A DNA stretch of 64,000 bases, taken from Paenibacillus ginsengarvi (lineage in GTDB: Bacteria > Bacillota > Bacilli > Paenibacillales > NBRC-103111). The notes under the pieces were generated by a model, which made no database searches, was not told the origin of the DNA, and saw nothing but the letters and a program-made list of their open reading frames with translations. The stretch lies in NCBI RefSeq assembly GCF_003626695.1, contig NZ_RBAH01000020.1, forward strand, positions 1 to 64,000. The letters are read 5' to 3'. The position numbers and the translations under genes are program-made. This document shows, piece after piece, positions 26,891 to 36,539 of the stretch. The stretch's first letter is position 1. Each line of letters starts with the position of its first letter.

Positions 26891-28015
26891 ATGATTTTGA
26901 AAAAGGTACTGACTTTATTAGTCGTGGTCTTGATATCCGGAGTAATAAGTATTCATGCACTGGCGAATAACGGTTATAAGGAAATCGGCATTGAAATCGA
27001 TGGGAGTAAGCTTGATGTCGTTGGCCTCTTGGTAGACGGCAGAACGATGGTGCCGATGAGGGCCATTTTCGAAAAACTGCAGTCAGATGTCAAATGGGAT
27101 CAGGAAACCCAATCCGTTACAGCTACGAAAGGCTCCACTATCGTTAAGCTCACGATCGGTGACGTATCCACTGAGGTGAATACCAACATAAAGACGCTTG
27201 ATGTTCCTCCGATGCTTATTGAAGGAAAGACGTTCGTTCCGCTTCGATTCGTATCCGAGTCGCTTGGCGCCAAGGTCGATTACGACGCTAGTCGCAGTAT
27301 CGCATCTGTGCTTACAACCGGTACCGATCATGCTAATTCAAACGCCAATACGCCGCCTAAGGAACTTTCAGTTGAGCCTTTTGTAGTGAAGGGTCGCGTA
27401 ACGGATAGACAAGGCAAGCCTCTCGAAGGCGTCGATATCATTGCGGATAATCAATTAGCCCGCGATAGCTACCAAGAGGCGTTTACCGATGAGGACGGGT
27501 ACTATCGGATTGATCTGCCACAAATCAATACCACATGGAATATGATCAGTTATTATGAGCGCAAGTTCGAGGGAGCCGTACAAAAGTTTAATTTGACTTC
27601 CGTTACAGATCGGCCGTTTGGGGGGAATAAGGGAGCCGTTAGGGATTTTGTCTGGGATGATATTAACGGTATGGTTATTATCCAATATAATTATCCGGAT
27701 GAAGAAAAATGGCCCGAGTTTTCCCTGGATCAGGTTGAATTGACTTTAACCCCTGTCTCGCCCTTAATTGACGGCAGCGAAGGAAAAGTGATTAAGGAGA
27801 TCAGTACCTTCTCTCCAGATGGACCAGGTCTCCAATCGGTGCCGATTGCCAAGTACGAGATATCCGCCAGATGGGTGCCGGACGGGATGAAACCAATTCC
27901 GATGTTAGTCTCGAAGTTCGCCACGAATCAATATGCCCAATCCATCGTCACTTCCGATTTCAGTGCCGTCGTTGGCACAACTAAGCGGGTTGCGATCAAA
28001 GTTTCTTTTCCGTAA
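26891..28015 (+). CDS. Secreted stalk-domain protein with carboxypeptidase-regulatory-like domain
   Basis: A 374-residue exported protein. A signal peptide (LTLLVVVLISGVISIHALA) is followed by the same two-part copper-amine-oxidase-N-like domain as its upstream neighbour (DGRTMVPMRAIFEKLQ; EGKTFVPLRFVSESLGA), which shows that they are paralogues over that domain. Residues 165-250 form a carboxypeptidase regulatory-like beta domain (VKGRVTDRQGKPLEGVDI, then TDEDGYYRIDL). The rest is unassigned. The start at 26891 is preferred to the ATG at 26885, because AAGGGGG lies 6 bases before it. It is likely co-transcribed with the gene at 25290. Confidence 0.8.
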   Translation: MILKKVLTLLVVVLISGVISIHALANNGYKEIGIEIDGSKLDVVGLLVDGRTMVPMRAIFEKLQSDVKWDQETQSVTATKGSTIVKLTIGDVSTEVNTNIKTLDVPPMLIEGKTFVPLRFVSESLGAKVDYDASRSIASVLTTGTDHANSNANTPPKELSVEPFVVKGRVTDRQGKPLEGVDIIADNQLARDSYQEAFTDEDGYYRIDLPQINTTWNMISYYERKFEGAVQKFNLTSVTDRPFGGNKGAVRDFVWDDINGMVIIQYNYPDEEKWPEFSLDQVELTLTPVSPLIDGSEGKVIKEISTFSPDGPGLQSVPIAKYEISARWVPDGMKPIPMLVSKFATNQYAQSIVTSDFSAVVGTTKRVAIKVSFP

Positions 28016-28035
28016 GACTATCGATGACTATCCAT

Positions 28036-28137
28036 TAAAAAGGAGCCTCCCTAACCACAGGAAAGTGGAGCGCCTTCATATTGCAAATTCAAAACAAGGA
28101 GCTTTGCCACTGGAATACGGTGGCAGGCTCCTTTTTG
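28036..28137 (+). terminator. Terminator region with two alternative stems
   Basis: AAGGAGC-TT-TGCCAC (28096-28110) pairs with GTGGCA-G-GCTCCTT (28119-28134), followed by TTT: a good terminator. In addition, AAAAAGGAGCCT (28039-28050) is a perfect 12-bp complement of AGGCTCCTTTTT (28125-28136) and would compete for the same 3' strand. It ends the stalk-domain pair. Confidence 0.65.
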
Positions 28138-28280
28138 CGTTACCCAGTACCAGCTTAATAGGGCGTTTCACTATAGGGCTGTTTTCTTTCAGAGTCCTTT
28201 CATTGCGCTCTGTTATACTGTCAAGTGCTGCAATTCAGCGGAGTTGCGGAGACATTTTAATTCGAGGAGGACAAGGAGTC

Positions 28281-28355
28281 ATGGAACATCCAAGTTATCA
28301 GAAACACGACATCCATAAGGGTTATGGGAGGAACATATGCTCCATATCCATATGA
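28281..28355 (+). CDS. Possible 24-residue upstream ORF
   Basis: ATG at 28281 has a strong AAGGAG site and encodes a peptide starting MEHPSYQKHDIHKGYG. It overlaps the start of the long SLH gene (28337) by 19 bases in another frame, so translation of the two could be coupled. A TTATACT-type -10 box lies further upstream at about 28212. Its role as a leader is an inference. Confidence 0.35.
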   Translation: MEHPSYQKHDIHKGYGRNICSISI

Positions 28356-31300
28356 AAAAAAGCTTGTTGCTGCTGGTTACGGCCTTACTATGCATACTTC
28401 CTTTTTGGAGCAGAACGGCACAGGCTGATCGTCATGCAGATTACGGAGAATTGGCAGTTTCGGTGTTAGTAGACGGAGTATGGATCGAGCAAGGCTCACT
28501 GCCTTATGGTCGGTTTGTATCTGAACAATCGTTTCAACTCAGCAGCATCCAGGCAGACGAGTCCGCATTAATCAGGTTGCTGCAGCAAGGAGGCGGGAAA
28601 TCCCATCTTGATTCCGTTTTGCTTGGAACTCAGTCTCCAATCGAGGTAAACGAGGATACAGCTGCATCTGTTCGCAAGCTGGCTACCGCAGACCAAGATT
28701 TGATCAATGTCGAAGCATCCGGCATGATCTTGAAGTTTGCTAGCGGGAATCCCAGCCATGTATTGAAAGTAGCTGCACGCGTTGAACCGGAAGTCATTAG
28801 CGCCATTCCTTTTCATTATCCGACCAGCAATTTATATAAGGACTTTGATCTCGGCTCCGAGTATTATACCTACTCTATTAACTCTTCTCGGGGAAAACTC
28901 GTCATGGATGGGCAATTGGATGAGATCTCCAAGCAAGCGCCTTTCTTTCAGCAGTATACGGTACCGGATTCCGGTCATCCGGATGGTATGACTTATGGAT
29001 GGGTATGGAATGACGATGAAAATTTGTATGTCGCCATTGATTTTACACCTGACAATACATTTGACGGGGACGCGGATTATACGAAGGTTTATGCGAAAAC
29101 GAACTCCGGCGTCAAGGAATTTAAGGTGTCCGTCCCTGAAACGACCTGGGGCCAACCCTTTTTTACGTATACAGACAAGGTAGTCTACCAGCATAAAGTA
29201 TACGAGTACCAAATTCCTTTAACCAACCTGGAAATTGCAGCGGATCAAACAGAACTTCAATTGGGCTTTGCAGCTTATGGGACGGCCGCCGCCGGTAATG
29301 CAACAGACAATGATCAGACGTTTGCGGGTATAGACGGTAGAGATATTTCCGTTTCATGGACGGCCTATTACTATACCAACGATCCGGATAGACAGACTTA
29401 TACGTTTGATATTTATGTGCTGCCATCTGCCTTGGCGCGAACCCCTAATCTTGTTAGCAATAGGCCTTTCAATAAAACTCCTATCCCTTACGGGGACGAA
29501 AATCAGGTGAATTGGAGCTGGACAGGGGCTTCTACCGATACTCTGGACAGCGCAGGAGTTCCACTCGCCGGAGGCGATTATACCGTTTTCATTTATGTAA
29601 ACTTTACTCCTGTAGCCGGTGACTGGGTCGATAATGGCAGCTTTTCGTTAACGCTCCAATCCGATGTCGACGCTTCTAAATTTACCGTTGTAGATCATTA
29701 CACGGGAACGCAGGATCAGCTTCAAAGCGCTGCGAATGCAGTAGGAGCAGGTTTGCCGGTAACCGCTTATTTATGGACCGATACCAATTCCAATGGCATA
29801 GTTGATGCCGGTGAGTTAGGGCCGGCCCTCTCTCTTGGAACGAGCGCAACGGACGGATCGGTGGCGGCGGCAAACGTAGGCGATTTAATCGCCGGTACCT
29901 ATAAGTTCGTCATCACCTCCACCGATAACGGAATCGAATCGACCAAAGACGTAGCACATGCCGTCACGGTAACCTTAACCAAGGGCGCGCTTCCTCTATC
30001 TGTGACATTGAACAGCATATCGAGCAGCAATCCGACGGCCGGAGTTGCCAAAGCAGGCGACACCGTAACCGTGACGTTTACGTCGAATAGGGAGCTTAGC
30101 GCACTTCCGAACGTATATATCGGTGATTTTGGCACTGCCATACCTGCCACGAGCGTTAGCGGCAATGTGTACAGCGCAGCGCGTACGTTCACGGCTAGTG
30201 ACAGCGAAGGAATTGTGCGGATTTACTTCACTGCAAGTGCTTCGGGCGGTACCAGTAAAACAGTGGATACGACCACGGATAACAGTGGTAACAGTGTGAA
30301 TTTCGACAAAACGGCTCCTACGGGAACATTGAGCATTAATGGCGGAGCGGCGGCGACCGATTCGGTATCGGTCACTCTGTCGGTGACCGGCGAAGATCCC
30401 GACGGGAAAGGGGCTCTTATTTTGACAAAGGCGGAAAAGCAGCCGCTATTGCTGGCGTCCAATAGCGACTCGATCCTGCGGGAACTGGCTGCTTCCATGA
30501 AGCTGGCAGCCCAACTGCCGCCGTCGGTTCCGGGAACAGGCAATGTCCGGATGTCGTTCTCCAACGACGAGGTGAGCTGGAGCGCGTGGGAGCCGATTGC
30601 AGCAACGAAAACGTGGATATTACCAGCAGGCAACGGCACCAAAACGGTGTACATGAAGCTAAAGGATGCAGCAGGCAATGAGACGGCAACGGCTATTACC
30701 GCCTCCATCGAATTACAGGAGGCAGCGCCTCTGGCTGTGACGTTGAACAGCATAACGAGCAGCAACCCGACGGCCGGAGTTGCCAAAGTAGGCGATACCG
30801 TAACCGTGACGTTTACGTCGAATAGGGAGCTTAGCGTACTTCCGAACGTATATATCGGCGATTTCGGCACGCAATACCCGCCACGAGCGTTAGCGGCAAC
30901 GTGTACAGCGCAGCGCGTACGTTCACGGCTGGCGACAGCGAAGGAGTTGTGCGGATTTACTTCACTGCAAGTGCTTCCGGCGGTACAAGTAAAACAGTGA
31001 ATACGACAACGGATAGCAGTGGCAGCAGCGTGAATTTCGACAAAACAACTCCTATAGGAACATTGAGTATTAACGGCGGAGCGGCGACGACCGATTCGGT
31101 ATCGGTTACCCTGACGGTGACCGGCGAGGATCCCGACGGGACAGGACCTCTTATTTTAACAAAGGCAAAAAAGCAGCCGCTATTGTTAGCGTCCAATAAC
31201 GACTCGATCCTGCTCAAACTGGCTGCCTCCATGAAGCTGGCGGCTCAGCTACCTCCGTCGGTGCCGGGAACAGGCAATGTCCAGATGTCGTTCTCCAACG

Positions 31301-32151
31301 ACGAGGTGAACTGGAGCGAATGGGAGCCGGTTGCTGCAACGAAAACATGGACATTATCCGCAGGTAACGGCACCAAAACGGTATACATGAAGCTGAGGGA
31401 TGCAGCAGGTAATGAGACGGCGACGGCCATTACCGCCTCCATCGAATTAAAAGTGACGGAGTCGTCTTCTTCCGAAGGAGGAGGCGGCAGTTATCAGCCA
31501 AGTGAACCGAGCGAAGTCAAGGTGGAAAAGGAAGTCGTGAAGCCAGAGGAAGTGAAGCCGGAGGAAGAGAAACAGCACAAGGCGTATATTTCCGGTTATC
31601 CCGACGGTACATTCGGTCCGGAAAGAAGCATTACCCGTGCTGAAATGGCAACCGTACTGTCCAGAGTATTCGAGAGAGCAGCCAACAAAGCCCAGTTCAC
31701 TTACACGGATGTCGCTTCGACCCACTGGGCCCGTGAGGCCATCGAGCAAGTAACAAGAGTGGGTTTGATGGAAGGTTATGAGGATGGAAGTTTCAAAGCG
31801 GAGAAGATGATTACCCGCGCTGAAATTGCGGTGATCCTATCCCGATTGTTAAGCAACACCCCAAGCAGCGGCGAAAGCTTCCCGGATGTAAAAGGGCATT
31901 GGGCACAAGCCGCCATTGAGCAATTGAAAGCAACTGGGATCATCAGCGGTTATGCGGACGGTATGTTCCGTCCTGAGCAGACATTGAATCGAGCTGAGGC
32001 GGTTGTGATGATCAATAAGCTGCTGGATCGAGGGCCGTTAACCACTATGGCGGCCAGATGGTCGGATGTTCCGAATGATCACTGGGCGTTTGGACAAATT
32101 CAAGAAGCTTCCATTGATCATGTTTCCGAGCAAAAGGCGAGCGATAAGTAA
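28337..32151 (+). pseudogene. Long SLH surface protein interrupted by a frameshift
   Basis: The frame runs 28337-31000 and then continues in another frame to 32151. Signal peptide LLLLVTALLCILPFW, beta domains (up to about residue 550), then two near-identical 245-codon repeats, a Pro/Glu/Lys linker and three SLH repeats (YISGYPDGTFGPERSITRAE; EGYEDGSFKAEKMITRAEIA; SGYADGMFRPEQTLNRAEAV). In repeat 2, one base is missing near 30870 (first copy GGCACTGCCATACC, second GGCACGCAATACC), which shifts the frame. Restoring it gives one protein of about 1270 residues. A truncated product without SLH anchor would be released. It may be phase variation, a pseudogene or an assembly error. The start at 28337 has GGAGG 6 bases upstream. 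Confidence 0.8.
29996..31464 (+). repeat. 735-bp tandem duplication within the SLH gene
   Basis: Copy 1 spans 29996-30730 and copy 2 spans 30731-31464. Both begin with a strand like VTLNSI(S/T)SSNPTAGVAK and end at the ITASIEL segment. The offset is 735 at the start and 734 at the end, which locates a one-base loss in copy 2. The copies differ at scattered positions, so the duplication is not brand new. Confidence 0.9.
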
Positions 32152-32170
32152 ACGAACGATTCCGTTGTCC

Positions 32171-32204
32171 TTGAGGGAGCCGCTTAGGTGGTTCCCTCAA
32201 TGAT
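32171..32204 (+). terminator. Terminator-like hairpin
   Basis: TTGAGGGA (32171-32178) pairs with TCCCTCAA (32193-32200) with CC/GG extension, followed by TGATTTT. It ends the SLH gene. Confidence 0.65.
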
Positions 32205-32304
32205 TTTCACTCCCGGACGGTCATTCGATTGTTACGCCTAACCATGCATTTTCTGCATAGGCTTTTTGTTATAATGAAGGTAGCTGAATTTGGGGGTGGC
32301 AAGG

Positions 32305-32571
32305 ATGCGATGGGAAGAGGTTCGAGAACGGTTCCCTAATGAATGGGTTGTTTACGAGATGTTAAAGTCTCGCTCGGAGGGTGGGTACTGTCTCGTTGAC
32401 GAGGTGGCTGTCATTGATCGTTTTGACGATTCCTCTGCTGCCATGAAGCGGTATTACGAATTGCATCGCGCTCAGCCTTATCGGGAATATGGCTTCTTTC
32501 ATACATCTCGCGAAAAGCTGGAGCTTCGGGAGAAATGGGCAGGGGTAGGGCCCCGATGGACAAAGACTTAA
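32305..32571 (+). CDS. Conserved hypothetical protein of Firmicutes
   Basis: An 88-residue protein (MRWEEVRERFPNEWVVYEML, then EVAVIDRFDDSSAAMKRYYE, then EYGFFHTSREKLEL). It belongs to a small uncharacterised family that I recognise from Firmicutes by the WVxxE start, the VIDxF strand and the FFHTSRE motif; members are also known as single-domain partners of toxin- or repair-linked genes, but no role is established. The start at 32305 has GGGGGTGG upstream. It converges with the WYL gene on its right. Confidence 0.65.
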   Translation: MRWEEVRERFPNEWVVYEMLKSRSEGGYCLVDEVAVIDRFDDSSAAMKRYYELHRAQPYREYGFFHTSREKLELREKWAGVGPRWTKT

Positions 32572-32643
32572 GGCAGGGGCTCCCCTTTATAGAAGTATCG
32601 ATTGTTATCGAGGATAAAAACTTCTTCTCCTCCAAAAGCAAAA

Positions 32644-33468
32644 TTACGAAGATAACTCCTCATCAGCCGCTATAACTCCATAGCGTTCTAAAGCCTTCGT
32701 CGATGATTCCAACATGCGCTTTTTCAAATAATCTCCTTTTACCACCCGAACCCGCTTCCCGAGAAAACGGATCTTAGAAAGTAAATACTCCATTTCATCC
32801 CCAAGCAGAGAAACCCTGACTCGATAGGTATCGTTCTCCGTATCGTACTCCACATTTTTTTCGAAGCTGGAGAAAGCGTACAGGATGCGAGACAACTCCG
32901 TGTTATATACCCGGATAATTTCGATGACCGCTTCACTTTTACGCGACTCGAGCGTTTTTTCGATCTTTTTTATCATGGTTTCCGCTGCTGACGGCTCGAT
33001 AGGTTCAGGCGTGACAGAAAGGATCTTCTTCAGCCTAGTGCTCATGAAAGCGTGATGCCGGATGTGATACCAGAGCAAATACCATTCTCTTTTTACCATG
33101 GAGTATTCCAGTTTGTAAGGAAAGCCTGAATGCTCTGCGTTTACACGCCCGTCCTTGATCTCGTACGTTATACGGATGCCCGCCTTATTCATGATGTGAC
33201 GGCGCAATGGCCTTAGGAGCGGGTGGTAGACCTGCTTTTCCATCGTACGGGCTTTTTCGACCAAATGGTGGGATATATCCATAACCTGATCCGACTCTAG
33301 AGCAAACCGCAGCTTGTCCAAGGTATCCGCAGTGAAGGCATCGGTCGCCGCAGGATGTTCCAGCATGGTCTTCAGCCATGCCCGCTCGTGTGAAGTGACC
33401 ATGAAGGTACCGGAATCCTCCAACCGGGAGATGATCTGGTGATTGAATATTTTCTCAAACAGATTCAT
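32644..33468 (-). CDS. WYL-domain protein, second of a pair
   Basis: A 274-residue protein with a divergent WYL-type ligand-binding core (RITYEIKDGRVNAEHSGFPY, EYSMVKREWYLLWYHIRH, ending with an R/K-rich WCX-like segment VRVSLLGDEMEYLLSKIRFLG) and no recognisable N-terminal HTH of its own. It overlaps the upstream WYL regulator by 14 bases, which suggests that the two products work together, as WYL pairs do in other systems. The start at 33468 has AAGGAG upstream at a long spacing of 13 bases. Confidence 0.7.
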   Translation of the reverse strand: MNLFEKIFNHQIISRLEDSGTFMVTSHERAWLKTMLEHPAATDAFTADTLDKLRFALESDQVMDISHHLVEKARTMEKQVYHPLLRPLRRHIMNKAGIRITYEIKDGRVNAEHSGFPYKLEYSMVKREWYLLWYHIRHHAFMSTRLKKILSVTPEPIEPSAAETMIKKIEKTLESRKSEAVIEIIRVYNTELSRILYAFSSFEKNVEYDTENDTYRVRVSLLGDEMEYLLSKIRFLGKRVRVVKGDYLKKRMLESSTKALERYGVIAADEELSS

Positions 33469-34765
33469 AGTAAGACTGAATCTCCTTCCATTCGGCAATC
33501 ATTTCCCGGCGCAACGAAGCGGGCTCCAGAATCTCACAGCTGGAACCGAAGCTGCGCAGCCATGGCTTGATCTCGGTAGTCCCGTTGACGGTTATCTCGT
33601 AAATAAAGGAATGCTCATCTTCAAACACAATCTGTCCCCACTGCCCCTGCAGAAGTACCCGTTCCTTAATGAAGTTCGGTTCAGAACCTTCCGGATTATA
33701 AAATCGGGCACGCACCGTCACGGGCCGGCCCGTATCAATCAGCCAGCTGTAGCGTATTTTCTCGGCAAGCTCGCTTTTCTTCTCCTCATACCAAGCCTCG
33801 TCAACGGACTCGTCCTCTTCAATCTGCGTGATTCCTTCCATGCGGTATTTCCGTAAGCCTTCTCGGCCGTGGGAAAGCAGATACCATCTTCCATATTGAT
33901 GATCATAGACAATGTTCAGCGGCAGCGTCTTTTCCGCTTTGCCCTCCGTATCCCTTTCAAACAGGGGATTGGTGTTTTTGGAGGCGTAGCTTTTTTCGGA
34001 CTTCGGCGAGAAGTACAGGAAACGGACTTTGCGGCGGTGGCGGATGGCATGGAGGAGCGTGAACAGATGGGCCTCATCCAGAATCCGTGAGTAGTAGTGG
34101 TATTTATATAAAAACGGCTCTACGGCATACGGCCGGGCCCCGTTGCGCAAAAGATGTTTCTTCAGTCCATCGCGCAGCAGATAACCTTGAACGGAAGGGA
34201 CCTGCGTGTTCGCCATCAGATCTACAAAATCGTACAAATCGAGAAGCTCTTCGTCCGACAAGCAACGGATCAAGTCGTCTTGAATGCGATAACGGAAGGG
34301 GCGAGGCCCGGTCTCCCTCCGGATCACTCCGACCTCTTCCAGGTATTTGAGATCCGAGCGGATCGTTTTTTCGTCAGGCGGGGGCAGGTCGGCAGGCATA
34401 CTGCTGCTGATCCTATCCAGGAGCTCCATCGCTGTCAAAGCCTGCTCGTTCATCGCGGCTAAAAGCAGCGAGATTCGATGGCCTTCGGATTCCTTGACGG
34501 ATTTGGCGCGAAACAGGAACAAGAGCAGAGGATCGGTGGAGTCATAATAGCTGAACCGAATCGTTTCGGAAAATTCCTTGCTCTGTTCCTGCGGCAAATG
34601 CTGATGCACGGAACTAACGACCTCTTTGAGCCGCCGGATCGTTTTATCGAAGGTGTGGACGGAAATGCCGAGCCGCTCTGCGAACTGTTGTCTGCTGAAC
34701 GCCCCGCTGGTAAGCACCAGCATACGCAGAAATTGAATTTCTTTATCGAAGCTCTCCTTAGCCAA
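33455..34765 (-). CDS. WYL-domain transcriptional regulator
   Basis: A 436-residue regulator. Residues 1-75 form a helix-turn-helix (FSRQQFAERLGISVHTFDKT), about 90-200 a second helical/winged part (TIRSDLKYLEEVGVIRRE), and about 245-360 the WYL domain (KVRFLYFSPKS, with YDHQYGRWYLLSHGREGLRK). It ends with the C-terminal WCX extension (VRARFYN; SSCEILEP). The start is taken as TTG at 34765, because GGGGG lies 6 bases upstream. WYL proteins bind nucleic acid or nucleotide signals and often regulate defence genes. The gene is divergent from the slipin operon and its structured leader. Confidence 0.75.
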   Translation of the reverse strand: MAKESFDKEIQFLRMLVLTSGAFSRQQFAERLGISVHTFDKTIRRLKEVVSSVHQHLPQEQSKEFSETIRFSYYDSTDPLLLFLFRAKSVKESEGHRISLLLAAMNEQALTAMELLDRISSSMPADLPPPDEKTIRSDLKYLEEVGVIRRETGPRPFRYRIQDDLIRCLSDEELLDLYDFVDLMANTQVPSVQGYLLRDGLKKHLLRNGARPYAVEPFLYKYHYYSRILDEAHLFTLLHAIRHRRKVRFLYFSPKSEKSYASKNTNPLFERDTEGKAEKTLPLNIVYDHQYGRWYLLSHGREGLRKYRMEGITQIEEDESVDEAWYEEKKSELAEKIRYSWLIDTGRPVTVRARFYNPEGSEPNFIKERVLLQGQWGQIVFEDEHSFIYEITVNGTTEIKPWLRSFGSSCEILEPASLRREMIAEWKEIQSYYESV

Positions 34766-34925
34766 AGGTATCCCCCGTTCAGAAAAAAACGTCTTCTTCC
34801 ATTGTAACAGGGGAGGGAATTGGATGAAATGGAATCCTTTATGCCCAGTCGTAATACTTTCGCCATGTTCGTTTCGGTCGAAATGAGCGATTATAGAACC
34901 TGTAAGACGCATGAGGTTAGGTGGT

Positions 34926-34940
34926 AAACGCTAAGCGTTT
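34926..34940. promoter_or_regulatory. Perfect dyad in the WYL/slipin divergent interval
   Basis: AAACGCT-A-AGCGTTT is a 7-bp perfect inverted repeat around one base, the usual form of an operator. It is between the WYL gene and the slipin operon, so WYL regulators are candidate binders. A TTGATC box overlaps its right edge. Confidence 0.4.
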
Positions 34941-35021
34941 GATCATACATGGTTCTTATTCGGACGGTCGTAACGAGGCGGGGATATCGATTTATCCCGC
35001 AGTACTGGGCATGGTATGCTA

Positions 35022-35212
35022 CGGTATCCTGTACGAGCCGGATCGGTAAGGACTCTCTATTTGGGGTTCGATTCCCCAATCGCCTAGGGAGCGATTCTGG
35101 TAGAGCACTCGACTTTCAATCGAGCGAAAAATTATACCAAGACCAAAGGATAGAATCCCAAGCGGCTAGCTCAAGCGCACTGCAGGAAAGGCTTTGCAAT
35201 CCGTGGATACCG
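35022..35212 (+). ncRNA. Structured leader with permuted tRNA-like segment
   Basis: The segment contains, in order, a 5-bp T arm with a canonical TTCGATT loop (35062-35078), an ATCGC/GCGAT acceptor-like hairpin with a 7-base loop (35079-35095), a D-arm half TGGTAGAGC (35098-35106), and a perfect anticodon arm CTCGA-CTTTCAA-TCGAG (35108-35124; anticodon TTC, Glu). In a normal tRNA the T arm would come last. The 5' half of the D stem is missing, so this is not a standard tRNA. Outside it, CGGTATCC (35022-35029) is complementary to GGATACCG (35205-35212) and CGGAT (35039-35043) to ATCCG (35199-35203), which suggests a closing stem. It may be a YrlA-like Y RNA or a decayed tRNA. It precedes slipin by 186 bases. 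Confidence 0.5.
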
Positions 35213-35397
35213 ATGGGGCGAAATTCCGGGAGACTTTCTAGGATGGAAGAGGACGAAGGATGACAGATGTAGGGTCAGCCTCCTGATTCGAATGTCCTTG
35301 AAAGTCCTTGGCAGCTCGCTTATCTGAAACGAGATTCCGCCTGTATCGCAGCGGGATTCTACATCCAATGGCCGAACAATGAAGGGGGAAAATTAAT

Positions 35398-36513
35398 ATG
35401 TTTAAACAAGTAACCATTCAAACTGACCAGCGCGGTTTGCTATTCCATAAAGGAAACTATGTGAAAAAGCTCATTCCGGGGACCTATCGCTACGTATCGT
35501 GGTCGCAAACCACAGCTGTGGTATTGAATATCACGAAACCGTTCGTTGTAGAGGGCAAAGACTTGCAGCTGTTCCTTCATGACGAAGACCTCGTACGAGA
35601 GCTGGATATCGTAAGAGTGCAAGACCACGAATATGCCCTGCATTACGAGGACGGGCAATTTGTACAGCTGCTTAAGCCCGGTGTCTACGCCTTCTGGAAC
35701 ATACTTAAAAAACATACCTTTTTGCATACAGATATCAGACAGCCTGAATTGCCTGCCGAGGTGAACCGTTCGATTATACCGAAGCTTGCGGCCACTGTGC
35801 AGTCTTACGAAATCGCGAATTATGAAACCGGCTTTTTATTTTATGATCACGTTCTGCAGCGAGAGCTTTCTCCCGGAAAGTACTACTTCTGGAAAGGGCC
35901 CGTTTCGGTTATGGTAAAGATGATTGATTTAAGACAACAACAAATGGATCTCATCGGCCAAGAAATCATGACGGAGGATAAAGTAACGCTGCGGTTGAAC
36001 TTCGTTTGCCAATACAAGATCGTAAAGCCATTACGCGCCTTGGAAATGAAATCGTTCGACGAGCAAATTCATATCCAGCTTCAGCTCATGCTGCGGGAAT
36101 ATGTCGGAACTTTGAAATTGGACGATCTGTTGAAACGGAAAGAGGACATAGCGTCGTTCATCCTGTCCCGTTTACGTGAGAAGGGTGAAGAGTTCGGCGT
36201 GCAGTTCCTGGGTGCGGGGGTTAAAGATGTCATTTTGCCGGGGGAGATGAAAGAGATCTTGAATACCGTTCTGCTTGCGGAGAAGAAGGCCCAGGCGAAT
36301 CTAATTACGCGACGGGAAGAAACGGCATCGACCCGAAGCTTGCTGAATACCGCGAAGCTGATGGACGAAAACCAAACGTTGTTCCGCCTGAAAGAGCTGG
36401 AATTCCTTGAGAAAATATGCGAGAAAATAGGATCCATCTCTTTAACGGGCGGTGGAGATCTGTTGGAACGATTGAGTGCTCTCATTGGTGAGAACAAGGC
36501 AGCAAGCAAATAA
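35398..36513 (+). CDS. Slipin-family SPFH (band 7) protein
   Basis: A 371-residue protein. N-terminal beta strands (VTIQTDQRGLLFHKGNYVKK) are followed by an SPFH domain (about 150-290; IANYETGFLFYDHVLQREL; MTEDKVTLRLNFVCQYKI; EFGVQFLGAGVKDVILP) and a C-terminal helix (EKKAQANLITRREETA). No membrane helix is obvious, so it is a soluble or peripheral member. Slipins of this length are found next to nucleic-acid repair genes. The start has GGGGG upstream. It lies 26 bases before the nucleotidyltransferase gene, with which it forms an operon, and its leader contains the tRNA-like segment. Confidence 0.85.
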   Translation: MFKQVTIQTDQRGLLFHKGNYVKKLIPGTYRYVSWSQTTAVVLNITKPFVVEGKDLQLFLHDEDLVRELDIVRVQDHEYALHYEDGQFVQLLKPGVYAFWNILKKHTFLHTDIRQPELPAEVNRSIIPKLAATVQSYEIANYETGFLFYDHVLQRELSPGKYYFWKGPVSVMVKMIDLRQQQMDLIGQEIMTEDKVTLRLNFVCQYKIVKPLRALEMKSFDEQIHIQLQLMLREYVGTLKLDDLLKRKEDIASFILSRLREKGEEFGVQFLGAGVKDVILPGEMKEILNTVLLAEKKAQANLITRREETASTRSLLNTAKLMDENQTLFRLKELEFLEKICEKIGSISLTGGGDLLERLSALIGENKAASK

Positions 36514-36539
36514 CAACTGTCTCCATAGGAGGGGGTCAT

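Noticed and set aside
35062..35124. A functional tRNA-Glu gene
   Set aside because: The arms are in the wrong order, the 5' half of the D stem is missing and there is no normal acceptor end, so it was listed as a tRNA-like element instead.
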